A stretch of DNA of 64,000 nt from Desulfuromonas soudanensis (GCF_001278055.1 NZ_CP010802.1:2085504-2149503); one strand, 5' to 3'. Shown: positions 1 to 9,862, counted from the first letter of the stretch. The notes: generated by a model from the sequence alone, not told the origin. Numbers and translations: made by a program.

Positions 1-1269
1 CATCAACTCACTGGCAAACCGCAGGACCAGAAGGATCACTCCCCCGCCGAGAGAGGGGTTGCTGAGTTCCTGCAGCATCCCCTTGAGAAGGTGCAAACCG
101 GGGGATTCGGGCCCTCTGGCGCTCCCCTGGTCCGCTTCGTCTCCGAATTCGCTCAGGAGCTCTGCACCGAGGTTGAACAGGCCGCCGGGCGAGGAGGAAG
201 GCACGGAGGGGGAAGCGCTCCTGACCATGCCGGATATGGTCTCGGCCAGGGCATGAAGGGCCTGGAGACCCTGGGGGCCACGGACCTCGGTCTTTTTCGG
301 CTTGGAGAGAACGTCCGGGGTGCCAAGATCGCGGACCCGGCGCTCCGCTTCGGGGTTCGGGTGATCGGAAATCATCACCGTATGGGCTTCTGGGGCAATT
401 TTTTTAATATTTTCGAGGAGTTCGACGCCGCCAAGGATTCCGCTGCCGTCCATGCGGGGCATGATCAGATCGACGAGGAGGAGCGGATCACCCCCCTCCC
501 GATATTCCTGTTTGACGGCTTCAAGAAACTCCTTGCCGTCGGCAAAGACTTTGACGAAGAAGCCGAGGTTGCCGAAGGCATCGGCCAACCCTTCGCGGGT
601 CGGTTCGTCGTCATCGATAAAAAGGATGACGGGATTGCCTGCCGAGGGTTTCACCGTCGTCGGAACGCCGCCGGACGGTATCCCCTGGTGTTCCTCGAAG
701 AGGGTCTCCATATCGACGACGGAGGGTGGAGCGTCCTCTTCCAAACTTTCTCCCCGATGGGTCTTTTCATCGAGAAGCCGACTCCCCTCCATGGCCAGCC
801 ACTGGGGATTCAGCCCCTGCTCAAGCATGAACTGAAGAGGACTGAAGCTGGTCGCCCCGAGCTCGGCCGGTTCACCGAGTTCGAAAGCAAAGGTCCCTTC
901 CTTCCAGCCGAAGTAACTGTAGACGATCCGCTCGATCTGCTCCTTGACCAGAGTCTCGATCGCTTCTTTGGAAACGCCGAAACGCTCAGCCAGAATAGCC
1001 CCGAGACGAAGGGGCGGAGTCGTCTCCTTCTGCAGGGTCAGGGCCGCCCTGAGGGTCTCCATGTCGACAAGCCCCTTGCGCAGCAGGATGTCGCCAAGAT
1101 TTTCACGAAACACGCTCGAGGCCGCGTGCGTCACCTGACCATGGAGGAAAATAATCGTCCCTTCACGGTTGCGACTGTGAAGCGCCAGCACGCCGGACTT
1201 CCGGCTTAGGCTGACGATCTGAAGGATGTCACCCAGCCCCAGATCTTCGAGGTTTCCGACAAGACTCAT
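1..1269 (-). CDS. PATAN (DUF4388) domain response regulator, 3' end beyond window
   Basis: The reading frame opens with ATG at 1269 (MSLVGNLEDLGLGDILQIV) and stays open to base 1, so the C-terminus lies outside the window. The first ~110 residues match the DUF4388/PATAN fold, including the typical GDILQIVSLSRKSG opening. About residue 205 a receiver domain begins (ILFIDDDEPTREG), with the phospho-acceptor Asp in LLLVDLIMPRMDG and a conserved Lys in LSKPKK. PATAN-receiver proteins are common in deltaproteobacteria and their outputs are mostly unknown. It lies 111 bases downstream of der on the same strand and may be the last gene of that transcript. I infer a cytoplasmic signalling role; the partner kinase is not visible. 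Confidence 0.85.
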   Translation of the reverse strand, partial: MSLVGNLEDLGLGDILQIVSLSRKSGVLALHSRNREGTIIFLHGQVTHAASSVFRENLGDILLRKGLVDMETLRAALTLQKETTPPLRLGAILAERFGVSKEAIETLVKEQIERIVYSYFGWKEGTFAFELGEPAELGATSFSPLQFMLEQGLNPQWLAMEGSRLLDEKTHRGESLEEDAPPSVVDMETLFEEHQGIPSGGVPTTVKPSAGNPVILFIDDDEPTREGLADAFGNLGFFVKVFADGKEFLEAVKQEYREGGDPLLLVDLIMPRMDGSGILGGVELLENIKKIAPEAHTVMISDHPNPEAERRVRDLGTPDVLSKPKKTEVRGPQGLQALHALAETISGMVRSASPSVPSSSPGGLFNLGAELLSEFGDEADQGSARGPESPGLHLLKGMLQELSNPSLGGGVILLVLRFASELM

Positions 1270-1380
1270 GATATTCCGGTATTCAGAGGAGGGCAGCCAT
1301 CAGCGAAGAAGCATAACAGTATGGAATTAAACGAAAATAAATATATCCCAGGAACCTGGAGATGTAAAGGCTTTTTGCCC

Positions 1381-2700
1381 CTACTCATTTCGCTCCCGAT
1401 CCTTGAACTGAAGGCGTATGGGGCACCCTGAAAAACCGAAGGCTTCACGGATTTTGTTTCCGAGATAGCGCTGATAAGAAAAGTGCACGCCTTCGGCTTT
1501 GTTGACGAAAATGATAAACGTCGGAGGCCGCACGGCGGTTTGAGTGATATAGAAGAGCTTGAGACGCTTCCCCTGATAAACGGGGGGCTGATGTCCCCTT
1601 TCGGCGTCGGCCAGCAACTGGTTCAGGTGCGAGGTCGATATCTTTTTATTGAATTCGGCCGAGACTTTCTCGACTTCGCCCATGATCTTGTTGACTCTCT
1701 GGCCCGTCAGGGCGGAGATGAAGATGATCGGGGCAAAGGAGAGAAACTTGAAGGTCGAGCGAAGCGTTTCGGTATATTCACTGACGGTGCGATTGTTTTT
1801 TTCCAGACGGTCCCACTTGTTGACCACCAGGATCACCGCCCTCCCCTTTTCATAGGCATACCCGGCCACCGTCATGTCCTGGTCGGTCACCCCCTCCTCG
1901 GCATCGATCACCACCAGAACGATATGAGCCCGCTCCATCGCCTTGAGCGCCTGAATGACACTGAATTTCTCCAGTCTCTGACTGACCTTCCCCTTGCGCC
2001 GGATCCCTGCGGTATCAATGAGCAGATAGTTGTTCTTGTTGTAGATGAAGGGGGTATCGACACTGTCGCGGGTCGTTCCCGCCGTGGGATTGGCGACCAT
2101 CCGTTCGAAACCGAGAAGCCGGTTGACAAGGGTGGACTTGCCCACATTGGGACGACCGATCACCGCAAGACGGACCTCCCCCTCGTTGTCCCGAAGGGGG
2201 GCGGCCTCCGGCAGCAGGGCAAGGATGTCGTCGATCAGGTCGGGGACTCCGCGACCATGCTCGGCTGAAATCGTATGGATGGTTTCCACCCCGAGAGCGT
2301 AGAATTCCGTCGCTCCGACCTCCTGGGCATCGCCATCGACCTTGTTCACCACGTAGAGAATCGGCTTGTCGACCCGGCGCAACATCTGCGCGACTTCGAC
2401 GTCGGAAGGGGTCAGCCCTTCCTTGCCGTCGGCGACAAAGAGGATGATATCGGCCTCTTCGATGGCCAGCTGCGACTGCTCCCGCATTTGCACCAGCATC
2501 CGCTCTTCGGTGACCGGTTCGAATCCGCCGGTGTCGATGAGGGTAAAGGGCTTCTCGTAACGGGTCACTTCGGCATAGTTGCGATCCCGGGTCACACCGG
2601 GAAAATCTTCGACGATGGCCTTGCGTTGACCGAGAATTCTGTTGAACAGCGTCGACTTCCCGACATTGGGGCGTCCGACGATTGCGACGACTGGCATCAT
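1381..2700 (-). CDS. der: Ribosome-assembly GTPase Der (EngA)
   Basis: A 439-residue protein with two tandem GTPase domains. Each has a [10 protein letters not shown]-loop (near residues 9 and 182) and a G3 motif (DTGGF, DTAGI); NKVD and NKWD serve as G4. The C-terminus has the KH-like domain typical of Der. Der binds the 50S subunit and is essential for its maturation. It follows era by 37 bases, so the two GTPases are probably co-transcribed. Length and domain order are normal. Two ATGs are adjacent at the start (2700 and 2697); the GGAAGAG upstream fits either. Confidence 0.97.
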   Translation of the reverse strand: MMPVVAIVGRPNVGKSTLFNRILGQRKAIVEDFPGVTRDRNYAEVTRYEKPFTLIDTGGFEPVTEERMLVQMREQSQLAIEEADIILFVADGKEGLTPSDVEVAQMLRRVDKPILYVVNKVDGDAQEVGATEFYALGVETIHTISAEHGRGVPDLIDDILALLPEAAPLRDNEGEVRLAVIGRPNVGKSTLVNRLLGFERMVANPTAGTTRDSVDTPFIYNKNNYLLIDTAGIRRKGKVSQRLEKFSVIQALKAMERAHIVLVVIDAEEGVTDQDMTVAGYAYEKGRAVILVVNKWDRLEKNNRTVSEYTETLRSTFKFLSFAPIIFISALTGQRVNKIMGEVEKVSAEFNKKISTSHLNQLLADAERGHQPPVYQGKRLKLFYITQTAVRPPTFIIFVNKAEGVHFSYQRYLGNKIREAFGFSGCPIRLQFKDRERNE

Positions 2701-2737
2701 GTTGACTCTTCCATTTCTGCTGAATTTCTACACGAAA

Positions 2738-3673
2738 TCACTGGTAACCGAGTTCCTTGAGCAAGCGCTCCGAATCGGTCCAGTTCTTTTCCACCTTGAC
2801 GAATAACTCCAGAAAGACCCGGTGGCCGAGCAGCCGCTCGATATCGATCCGCGCCGCCTTGCCGATGGAGCGAATCATCGCGCCCCCCTTGCCGAGGAGA
2901 ATGCTCTTGTGGGAGTCGCGATCGACGCGAATCACCGCGCCGATGACGATCAGATTCTTTTCGGGTTTTTCCTCAAAGCTCTCGACCGTCACCGCCACTC
3001 CGTAAGGGACCTCGTCGCGGGTCTGTTTCAATACCTGCTCCCGGATCATCTCCCCGACGATGAAGCGCTCGGGGAGGTCGGTGATCATGTCCTCGGGATA
3101 GTAGCGGGGCCCCTCGGGAAGGAGATCGAGGATGATCCCCGGGAGGGTGTCCACCCCGTCCCCCTTGAGACCGGAGATGGGTATGATGGCGCGGAAGGAG
3201 AACTTTTTCGCGTAGGCGTCGATCAGGGCCAGGAGTGCGGGACGGGGGACGAGATCGATCTTGTTGATGAGGAGCACAACCGGCGACCCCCCTTTGGAAA
3301 TGAGGTCGAGAATGAAATCATCCCCGCCGCCGAGGGGGTCGTTGGCCTCCACCAGAAAGAGGATCAGGTCGACGTCGGAACAGGCCGAGATCGCCTGGTC
3401 GACCATGAAACGGTTTAACCGCCCCTTGCCGCGGTGAATCCCCGGTGTGTCGAGAAAGAGGATCTGCCCCTTCTCGAGATTGTGAATGCCGAGAATGCGG
3501 TTGCGGGTCGTCTGGGGTTTACTGGTGGTGATGGCGATCTTCTGCCCGAGAATCTTGTTGAGAAGCGTCGACTTTCCGACATTGGGGCGGCCGATGATGG
3601 AGACGAATCCGGAACGAAAGTTCGAGTCTGTAGTATTCAAGGTGTGCGGTGTCCTCTGATCACTGGGCGGCAT
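2738..3673 (-). CDS. era: GTPase Era
   Basis: A 311-residue GTPase with GRPNVGKST (G1), DTPGI (G3) and NKID (G4), followed by a type-2 KH domain containing a glycine-rich LGKGGAMIRSIG loop. Era binds the 3' end of 16S rRNA and acts late in 30S assembly. It overlaps the 3' end of the preceding radical SAM gene by 14 bases, which points to translational coupling. The first ~15 residues are polar and extend beyond most Era proteins. Confidence 0.96.
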   Translation of the reverse strand: MPPSDQRTPHTLNTTDSNFRSGFVSIIGRPNVGKSTLLNKILGQKIAITTSKPQTTRNRILGIHNLEKGQILFLDTPGIHRGKGRLNRFMVDQAISACSDVDLILFLVEANDPLGGGDDFILDLISKGGSPVVLLINKIDLVPRPALLALIDAYAKKFSFRAIIPISGLKGDGVDTLPGIILDLLPEGPRYYPEDMITDLPERFIVGEMIREQVLKQTRDEVPYGVAVTVESFEEKPEKNLIVIGAVIRVDRDSHKSILLGKGGAMIRSIGKAARIDIERLLGHRVFLELFVKVEKNWTDSERLLKELGYQ

Positions 3674-4667
3674 CCATCAGGGAAAGAAGGCGCCCGTTGG
3701 TTAGGAGTTGCTGCCGGGGAACCTCCCGGTGGGATACGATATCAAAACTGCCGAACTCTTTTGTCAGCAGGGCCAGATTGCCGTTGCCGTGTCCGCGCGC
3801 ATCGGAGAAATCTGCGGGGTGCACCAGGGCGCGGCGGTCTTTTCCGGTGGCAGCGCAGCGCTCAAGGGCCCGGAGCCAGAGGCGCGAACGGACCAGCTGG
3901 CCAAAGGCCGGATGGTAGGGGCCGGCGACCCGGGCCGAACCGTCATCGAGTTCGGGGGAGGCCTGCAGGCCATGACGGATCACCGCAACGCCGGCACGAT
4001 GGCACCGCCAGAGCATGTCGGCGCCGAGATCCACGGCCTCATCGAGGTCCATCGGCCGGTAGGTCCCTGCCCGGAAGGCGGCCTCGAGCGGGGTTTCGGA
4101 GAGGACAACGGTCGGATAGATCCGGACAAAATCAGGTGCAAGCGCCAGGGCCCTGTCCAGGGAGAAGAGGGCTTCCTTTCGGTCTCCCCCCGGCAGGCCG
4201 GGCATCAACTGGAGACCGACGTTCAGGCCGGCGCCGCGAAGGCGACGGACGGCCCCTTCGGCCTCCGTGGCTCCGTGTCCGCGACCGGCGCGGAGCAAAA
4301 CGGCGTCAGAAAAGGACTGGCACCCTATTTCCACCGTCGTCACCCCGCCGACCTGCAGGGCGGCCACCGCGGTATCCTCGAGGGCATCGGGACGGGTCGA
4401 AACACGAACCCCCGAAACCCGTCCCCGGTCGACGAAGAAGGCCGCCACGGCCAGATAGGCCCTGGAAAGCTCTTTGTCGAGAAGGGTAAATGTTCCGCCG
4501 TAAAAGGCGATTTCGCCGTCCCCCCGGACCGGCAGAACGCCGTCGAGGAAGGCAGCGACCTCATCGGGGTTCGCGGGGACGGCCTGGCCGCAGAGAGCCT
4601 GCTGGCGGCAGTAAACACAGCGATAGGGGCAACCGGCATGGGGGATGAAAACAGGATAGATCCGCAT
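3660..4667 (-). CDS. Radical SAM protein, Elp3-like
   Basis: 335 residues with the 4Fe-4S-binding CX3CX2C motif near the N-terminus (AGCPYRCVYCRQ) followed by a radical SAM barrel (FYGGTFTLL, VRVSTRPDAL, VEIGCQSFSD, GLQLMPGLPG). The motif set resembles the Elp3/oxygen-independent coproporphyrinogen oxidase-like branch of the superfamily. No acetyltransferase domain is present, so it is not a full Elp3. A gene of this kind commonly sits between rnc and era in Geobacter relatives. The substrate is unknown; a role in RNA maturation is inferred only from its neighbours. It begins 3 bases after the rnc stop. Confidence 0.88.
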   Translation of the reverse strand: MRIYPVFIPHAGCPYRCVYCRQQALCGQAVPANPDEVAAFLDGVLPVRGDGEIAFYGGTFTLLDKELSRAYLAVAAFFVDRGRVSGVRVSTRPDALEDTAVAALQVGGVTTVEIGCQSFSDAVLLRAGRGHGATEAEGAVRRLRGAGLNVGLQLMPGLPGGDRKEALFSLDRALALAPDFVRIYPTVVLSETPLEAAFRAGTYRPMDLDEAVDLGADMLWRCHRAGVAVIRHGLQASPELDDGSARVAGPYHPAFGQLVRSRLWLRALERCAATGKDRRALVHPADFSDARGHGNGNLALLTKEFGSFDIVSHREVPRQQLLTNGRLLSLMDAAQ

Positions 4668-4670
4668 CGA

Positions 4671-5414
4671 TCAACCTTCCAGCCTTGCCAGGGCCTGCCG
4701 GGCCGCCTCCTGCTCGGCCCCCTTTTTGGTCCGGCCCTGCCCGGAACCGATCGCCTCCCCCTCGGATTGCACCTCAATGGTGTAGCTGCGCAGGTGATCG
4801 GGCCCCTCGACGTTCACCACCCGGTAGGTGGGGGGGAGTCCGTGCCGGGCCTGCAGGACTTCCTGAAGGCGGGTCTTATGGTCGACCCCGACCTTGCGCC
4901 GGGCGGCGCATTCGATCTCGTCGGCAAACAGGGCCTCAACCACCGGACGAACAGCTTCGAAGCCGCCGTCGCAGAAGATGGCACCGAGCAACGCCTCCAG
5001 GGCGTCGGCCAGCAGGCTGTCCTTGTCCCCCCCTCCGCTGCGCTGTTCGCCACGGCCGAGGAGAAGGCAATCGCCGAGATCGCATTGCCGTCCCAGGACG
5101 GCCAGGGTTTTTTCGTTGACGACCTCGGCCCGGACCCGCGTCAGGTCTCCCTCGGCGAAGGTTTCGTAATCACTGAAAATAATCTGACTTATGACCAGGT
5201 CGAGAACAGCGTCGCCGAGGAACTCCAGCCGTTCATTGTGGGGCCAGACTCTGCCGACCTGCTCATTGGCAAAGGAGCGGTGGGTGAGCGATTCACGCAG
5301 CAGATCCCGGTCTTTGAAGAAATATCCGACCTTTTTTTCCAGCTGTTTTTCGAGATCCTGGCGTTCCAAAAGCTTCTCCACAAAAGAGCCGACGGGCGGT
5401 CCAAGGATTAACAA
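4671..5414 (-). CDS. rnc: Ribonuclease III
   Basis: Up to 247 residues: an N-terminal RNase III domain with the signature NERLEFLGDAVLD and catalytic acidic residues (also LADALEALLGAIFCD), then a C-terminal double-stranded RNA-binding domain (TKKGAEQEAARQALARL). It cleaves rRNA precursors and structured mRNAs. The longest frame starts at a TTG at 5414 with no clear Shine-Dalgarno sequence. A second TTG at 5369 has GGAGAAG seven bases upstream and would give 232 residues, a more usual length, so the start is uncertain. Confidence 0.95.
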   Translation of the reverse strand: MLILGPPVGSFVEKLLERQDLEKQLEKKVGYFFKDRDLLRESLTHRSFANEQVGRVWPHNERLEFLGDAVLDLVISQIIFSDYETFAEGDLTRVRAEVVNEKTLAVLGRQCDLGDCLLLGRGEQRSGGGDKDSLLADALEALLGAIFCDGGFEAVRPVVEALFADEIECAARRKVGVDHKTRLQEVLQARHGLPPTYRVVNVEGPDHLRSYTIEVQSEGEAIGSGQGRTKKGAEQEAARQALARLEG

Positions 5415-5423
5415 AAAATCGCC

Positions 5424-5439
5424 TTTTAGTATACTAAAA
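5424..5439. promoter_or_regulatory. 16-bp palindrome between rnc and tmk
   Basis: TTTTAGTATACTAAAA is a perfect inverted repeat just upstream of rnc in the divergent rnc/tmk spacer. It contains TATACT in both directions, so it could be an operator, overlapping -10 elements, or both. No regulator is assigned. Confidence 0.4.
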
Positions 5440-5485
5440 TCGCCCGTTCATGACGAGGCAAGTCCCGTCGCCGCCCGGTTTTTCC

Positions 5486-5514
5486 TTGCCTATCCGGGAG
5501 AGCGCTCCTATAAT
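5486..5514 (+). promoter_or_regulatory. Sigma-70 type promoter of tmk operon
   Basis: TTGCCT at 5486-5491 and TATAAT at 5509-5514 are separated by exactly 17 bases and face tmk, whose ATG is at 5562. This is the best visible housekeeping promoter for the tmk-holB-ricT-metG series. Confidence 0.7.
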
Positions 5515-5561
5515 AGCATGCTTTACCAGTTCTTAACCGACTTTTACCTGTCACGGGTCCG

Positions 5562-6206
5562 ATGGCACTATTCATAACCTTTGAAGGGATCGAGGGGAGC
5601 GGCAAGACGACGCAGATCCGGTTGCTCGCCGAACGACTCGGCAAGGCCGGCAAAGCCGTGGTGGCGACCCGGGAACCCGGGGGTTGCCCCATTGCCGACA
5701 TGGTCCGCCAGATCCTCTTGTCTCCCGGCAGCGCCGCGCTGGTTCCCCGGGCCGAGCTCCTTCTTTACGCCGCAGCCCGGGCACAGCATGTCGACGAGGT
5801 CATAATCCCGGCCCTGAAAGAGGGAAAGATCGTCCTTTGTGACCGCTTCATCGACGCCACCCTCGCCTACCAGGGACACGGCCGCCGCCTCGACGCCTCA
5901 CTCATCGACCGCCTGAACCAGCTGGCTACCGGTGGGCTCTCCCCGGACCTCACCCTCCTTCTCGACATGCCCGCCGAGAAGGGTCTGCGCCGGGCACGGC
6001 AGCGCAACGAAGACCAGAACCTGGGGAACGAGGATCGCTTCGAACAGGAGTCCCTGGCTTTTCACAGCCGGGTTCGCCAGGGATACCTCTTTCTGGCCGA
6101 AGGGCAAGATCGCTTCCGCCGTATCGATGCCGAAGGAAGCGCAGAAGAAGTGGCAAGGCGAATCGCCGCCGTGGTCGATCCTTTTCTGGAGCAGCATTCT
6201 TCATGA
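5562..6206 (+). CDS. tmk: Thymidylate kinase
   Basis: 214 residues with the P-loop EGIEGSGKTTQ near the start, the CDRFIDATLAYQG (DR-X) motif and an Arg-rich LID region (KGLRRARQRNEDQN). It phosphorylates dTMP to dTDP for DNA synthesis. Its stop overlaps the holB start by four bases (ATGA), so the two are translationally coupled, a frequent arrangement. The Shine-Dalgarno sequence is weak, but the family N-terminus (FITFEG) supports this ATG. Confidence 0.96.
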   Translation: MALFITFEGIEGSGKTTQIRLLAERLGKAGKAVVATREPGGCPIADMVRQILLSPGSAALVPRAELLLYAAARAQHVDEVIIPALKEGKIVLCDRFIDATLAYQGHGRRLDASLIDRLNQLATGGLSPDLTLLLDMPAEKGLRRARQRNEDQNLGNEDRFEQESLAFHSRVRQGYLFLAEGQDRFRRIDAEGSAEEVARRIAAVVDPFLEQHSS

Positions 6207-7171
6207 CCTTCGCTCAAATCCTCGGTCACCGGAGACAAAAGGAGATCTTGCAGCGAGCCTTCGCCTCGGGACGCCTGGCCCATGCCTACCTCTTCGAAGG
6301 ACCCGAGGGGGTCGGCAAGCGCCTCATGGCCCTGGCGCTCGTCAGGCTCGTCTTCTGTGCGGACGGCTCCGGGTGCGGCATCTGCAGCGCCTGCCGAAAG
6401 ATCGACCACAACAACCATCCCGACCTGCACATTCTCGAGCCGGACGGGGCGATGATCAAGATCGAACAGATCCGCCGCATCCAGAAAGAACTCTCCTATC
6501 GCCCGCTGGAGGCCCAAAAAAAAGTCGTCCTCATCGATGGCGCCGAAAAAATGAATGCGGCGGCCGGCAACGCCCTCCTCAAAACACTGGAGGAGCCGAA
6601 CGGTGAGGCCCTGCTCCTTCTGCTGACCCCGCACCCGGAGAAGGTTCTCGGGACGATTCGCTCCCGCTGCCAGCGCCTCCCCTTTTCCCGCCTCCCCCGC
6701 CAGGAGCTGTTGACGGTTCTGCTGCAGCAGGAGGGGATGAATGAGGTCGAAGGGCACATCCTGACGGCCCTCTCCGAAGGGAGCTTCAAAAAGGCCCTGG
6801 GGAGGGACCGGGAACTTTACCTGGAACGACGTAAGGCGATTCTCAAGTCCCTTACGGCCCTTTCCCCCGGGAGCATCGGCCCCCTCTTCGACCTGGCCCA
6901 GGAACTGGCCGAAGACAAGGACCATCTTCCGGAAATTCTCGAGATCATCCAGGTCTTCTACCGGGACCTCCTCCTTCATGCCCATGGCGCCCCTGAGGAG
7001 GAAATGGTCAATCTCGACCTTGCGGAGAAGATACGACGGGTCGTCTCCCGGGAAACGGTACCGTCCCTGCTGCGCAAGCTCGACGCCATCGCCGCGTCCC
7101 AACTCCACCTCGGGCGCAACGTCAACCGACAACTGGCCATCGAGGTCCTGCTGATGCGCCTGGTGGCCTGA
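6203..7171 (+). CDS. holB: DNA polymerase III delta-prime subunit
   Basis: 322 residues of the clamp-loader AAA+ family: P-loop EGPEGVGKR, a four-Cys zinc module (CADGSGCGICSACRK), and the region around KKVVLIDGAEKMNAAAGNALLKTLEEP typical of delta-prime. It helps load the sliding clamp as part of the clamp-loader complex. The SRC arginine-finger motif is visible as TIRSRCQRL. It starts inside the tmk stop codon. Confidence 0.94.
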   Translation: MTFAQILGHRRQKEILQRAFASGRLAHAYLFEGPEGVGKRLMALALVRLVFCADGSGCGICSACRKIDHNNHPDLHILEPDGAMIKIEQIRRIQKELSYRPLEAQKKVVLIDGAEKMNAAAGNALLKTLEEPNGEALLLLLTPHPEKVLGTIRSRCQRLPFSRLPRQELLTVLLQQEGMNEVEGHILTALSEGSFKKALGRDRELYLERRKAILKSLTALSPGSIGPLFDLAQELAEDKDHLPEILEIIQVFYRDLLLHAHGAPEEEMVNLDLAEKIRRVVSRETVPSLLRKLDAIAASQLHLGRNVNRQLAIEVLLMRLVA

Positions 7172-7247
7172 GTGCCCCCGGCCCCTGCGGCCTATCGATG
7201 AACCGCTGCCACATCGCGGACCTCCAACAGGAAACAGACAGAGACTT

Positions 7248-8330
7248 ATGATCCGAATTGTGACCATAAAATTCCGGGATGCCGGCAAACAGTACGACTT
7301 CAACGCCCAGGCCCTCGAACTTAAGAGGGGGGACCAGGTGGTGATCGAAACGGAACGTGGGCGCGCCCTCGGGATCGTTGTGGCCCCGCCGCGGGAAGTA
7401 CCCGCCGCCCAGGCGCCGCCAGACATCAAAATCATCCAGCGCCTGGCCACCGAAGAGGACCTCTCCCTGGCCAGGGCCAACACCAGCCGGGAGCAGGATT
7501 CCTTCCGCTTTTGCCAGCGGCGCATCAAGGAACGGAAGATGGAGATGAAGCTGGTTCGAGCCGAATATCTCTTCGACGGCTCCAAAATCATTTTCTACTT
7601 CACCGCCGACGGACGGGTCGATTTCCGCGAACTGGTCAAGGATCTTGCCCACCATTTCCACACCCGCATCGAGATGCGCCAGATCGGCGTTCGCGACGAG
7701 GCCAAGCTAACGGGGGGGATCGGTATCTGCGGCCGCGAACTCTGCTGCTGCTCCTTTCTCACCGATTTCGCGCCGGTTTCGGTGAAAATGGCCAAGGAGC
7801 AGGGGTTGGCCCTGAATCCGAACAAGATTTCCGGCCAATGCGGCCGCCTCCTCTGCTGCCTCGGCTACGAATTCGAAACCTACTGCGCCATGCGCAAGAT
7901 GCTCCCCAAGTGCGGCCGGAAGGTGGTGGTCAACGGCAGCGAAGGGGAAGTCGTCGACCAGAATATCCTGGCGTCGAAGGTCACGGTCAGGATGGGAGAC
8001 GGCAAGCGGATCGAGGTTCCCGTCGACGAGATCGACAAGGGTCCGGTCACGGTCACGCCCCCGACGGCGTCCCCCCCGGCCCCGGCCGCTGCCGCTCCCC
8101 CTCAACCCCGCCGGGAACGACAGGGCAGGGAACGCACGCGCCAGCCGAAGGGAACCCCGCCCAAGGAAAAATCCGGCGAACCCCGTGCCGAAAGTGGGAG
8201 GCAACCCCAGCCCCCGCGGGAGGAAGCGCCGCCGCCTGCGACCGGCGTCGAGGGAACCCCGAAGACCGGCAAGAGAAAAAGCAGAAACCGTCGCCGACCG
8301 CGCCGCAATCCGCCCTCAGGAGACCAGTGA
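7248..8330 (+). CDS. ricT: PSP1-domain protein, RicT/YaaT family
   Basis: 360 residues. The first ~260 match the PSP1/RicT family, including the Cys-rich core (GICGRELCCCSF, then GQCGRLLCCLGYE), which binds an Fe-S cluster in Bacillus RicT. Residues ~265-360 are a Pro/Arg/Glu-rich, low-complexity tail. In Bacillus the Ric proteins act with RNase Y on mRNA decay; no RicA or RicF is visible here, so that role is only inferred. Its stop overlaps the metG start by one base (TGATG). Confidence 0.85.
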   Translation: MIRIVTIKFRDAGKQYDFNAQALELKRGDQVVIETERGRALGIVVAPPREVPAAQAPPDIKIIQRLATEEDLSLARANTSREQDSFRFCQRRIKERKMEMKLVRAEYLFDGSKIIFYFTADGRVDFRELVKDLAHHFHTRIEMRQIGVRDEAKLTGGIGICGRELCCCSFLTDFAPVSVKMAKEQGLALNPNKISGQCGRLLCCLGYEFETYCAMRKMLPKCGRKVVVNGSEGEVVDQNILASKVTVRMGDGKRIEVPVDEIDKGPVTVTPPTASPPAPAAAAPPQPRRERQGRERTRQPKGTPPKEKSGEPRAESGRQPQPPREEAPPPATGVEGTPKTGKRKSRNRRRPRRNPPSGDQ

Positions 8331-9862
8331 TGGCCAAGCACTTCTACCTCACCACGCCCATCTATTATGTCAACGACGTGCCCCATATCGGCCACGCCTA
8401 TACAACACTCGCCTGCGACGTGCTGGCCCGATATAAAAAGGCCCGCGGCTTCGAGGTTTTCTTCCTGACCGGCACCGACGAGCACGGCCAGAAGGTGGAA
8501 AAAGCCGCCCTGACCCGCGGCGAGACCCCCCTCGAACTCGCCGACCGCGTCATGAAGCGCTTTCAGGCCCTGTGGGAAAAGCTCAACATCAGCAACACCG
8601 ACTTCATCCGCACCTCCCAGGAGCGCCACAAGATCGGCGTGCAGCGCCTTTTCAAGGACCTCCAGGCCAAGGGGGATATCTACCTCGGCGAATACGAGGA
8701 CTGGTACTGCACCCCCTGCGAAACGTTCTGGACGGAAACCCAGCTGATGGACGGCTGCTGCCCCGACTGCGGGCGACCGACGGACAAGCTCAAGGAAGAA
8801 TCCTATTTCTTCCGGATGAGCCAGTATCAGGAAGCGCTCCTGCGCCACATCGAGGAAAACCCCGACTTCATCCAGCCGCGAAGCCGCCGCAACGAGGTCT
8901 TGAGCTTTGTTCGCGAGGGGCTGCGGGATCTCTCCATCTCCCGCACCTCCTTCTCCTGGGGGATCCCCGTCCCCGGCAACGAACGGCACGTCATCTACGT
9001 CTGGTTCGACGCCCTGAGCAACTACATCACCGCTCTCGGCTATCCCGACGACGCCGAGGGGAATTTCGCCGATTACTGGCCGGCCGACGTCCACGTCATC
9101 GGCAAGGACATTCTGCGTTTCCACTCCGTCTACTGGCCGACCTTCCTCCTCGCCGCCGGCATCCCGCTGCCGAAAAAAGTCTTCGCCCACGGCTGGTGGA
9201 CCGTCGAGGGGCAGAAGATGAGCAAGAGCCTGGCCAACGTCGTCGAGCCCAACATGCTCATTGACAAATACGGGGTCGATGCCATCCGCTACTTCCTCCT
9301 TCGCGAGGTCCCCTTCGGCCTCGACGGCGACTTCTCTCATTCGGCCCTGGTCCACCGGATCAATTCGGACCTCGCCAATGACCTGGGGAACTTGGTCAGC
9401 CGCTCGACGGCCATGGTCAACAAATATTTCGGCGGTACCCTTCCGAGTGCTGCGAACCTGGACGATGCCGACAGAGCGTTCATTGCCCGGTTTTCCGCGG
9501 CGACGCAAACGGTGGATCAGCAGATGAGCGAGCTGGCCTTCAACAAGGCTCTGCAGACCATATGGGAACTGGTGAGCGCCGCCAACAAATACATCGATGA
9601 GGTGGCTCCCTGGACCCTGGCCAAGGATGAGGCGCTGCGCCCCCGGCTGGGAACGGTCATGTACAACCTTCTCGAAGGGGTGCGCCTGATCGCCCTCCTG
9701 GTGGGGCCATACATGCCCGAAACGGCCGTAAGCATCATGGCCACCCTCGGAAACGACAACCGGGAACTGACCCTGGATGGGCACGACGGCTGGGGGGGGC
9801 TCAAACCGGGAACCACGGTCGAGAAGGCCGCGCCCCTCTTCCCCCGCATCGAAACCGAATAG
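8330..9862 (+). CDS. metG: Methionyl-tRNA synthetase, short form
   Basis: 510 residues. Class I signatures are clear: HIGHAYTT near residue 20 and KMSKS in the second half. A zinc knuckle (CTPCETFW ... CCPDCGR) lies in the connective domain. The C-terminal dimerisation/tRNA-binding domain present in some MetRS proteins is absent, as in the ~510-residue class. The ATG at 8330 overlaps the ricT stop. A strong terminator follows at 9892-9916. Confidence 0.95.
   Translation: MAKHFYLTTPIYYVNDVPHIGHAYTTLACDVLARYKKARGFEVFFLTGTDEHGQKVEKAALTRGETPLELADRVMKRFQALWEKLNISNTDFIRTSQERHKIGVQRLFKDLQAKGDIYLGEYEDWYCTPCETFWTETQLMDGCCPDCGRPTDKLKEESYFFRMSQYQEALLRHIEENPDFIQPRSRRNEVLSFVREGLRDLSISRTSFSWGIPVPGNERHVIYVWFDALSNYITALGYPDDAEGNFADYWPADVHVIGKDILRFHSVYWPTFLLAAGIPLPKKVFAHGWWTVEGQKMSKSLANVVEPNMLIDKYGVDAIRYFLLREVPFGLDGDFSHSALVHRINSDLANDLGNLVSRSTAMVNKYFGGTLPSAANLDDADRAFIARFSAATQTVDQQMSELAFNKALQTIWELVSAANKYIDEVAPWTLAKDEALRPRLGTVMYNLLEGVRLIALLVGPYMPETAVSIMATLGNDNRELTLDGHDGWGGLKPGTTVEKAAPLFPRIETE

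Noticed and set aside
91-1209. Long plus-strand frame at the left edge
   Set aside because: It is antisense to the PATAN-receiver gene, which has family motifs throughout; the plus-strand product has none.
3434-4489. Plus-strand 351-codon frame
   Set aside because: Antisense to era and the radical SAM gene; Arg/Gly/Pro-rich without motifs.
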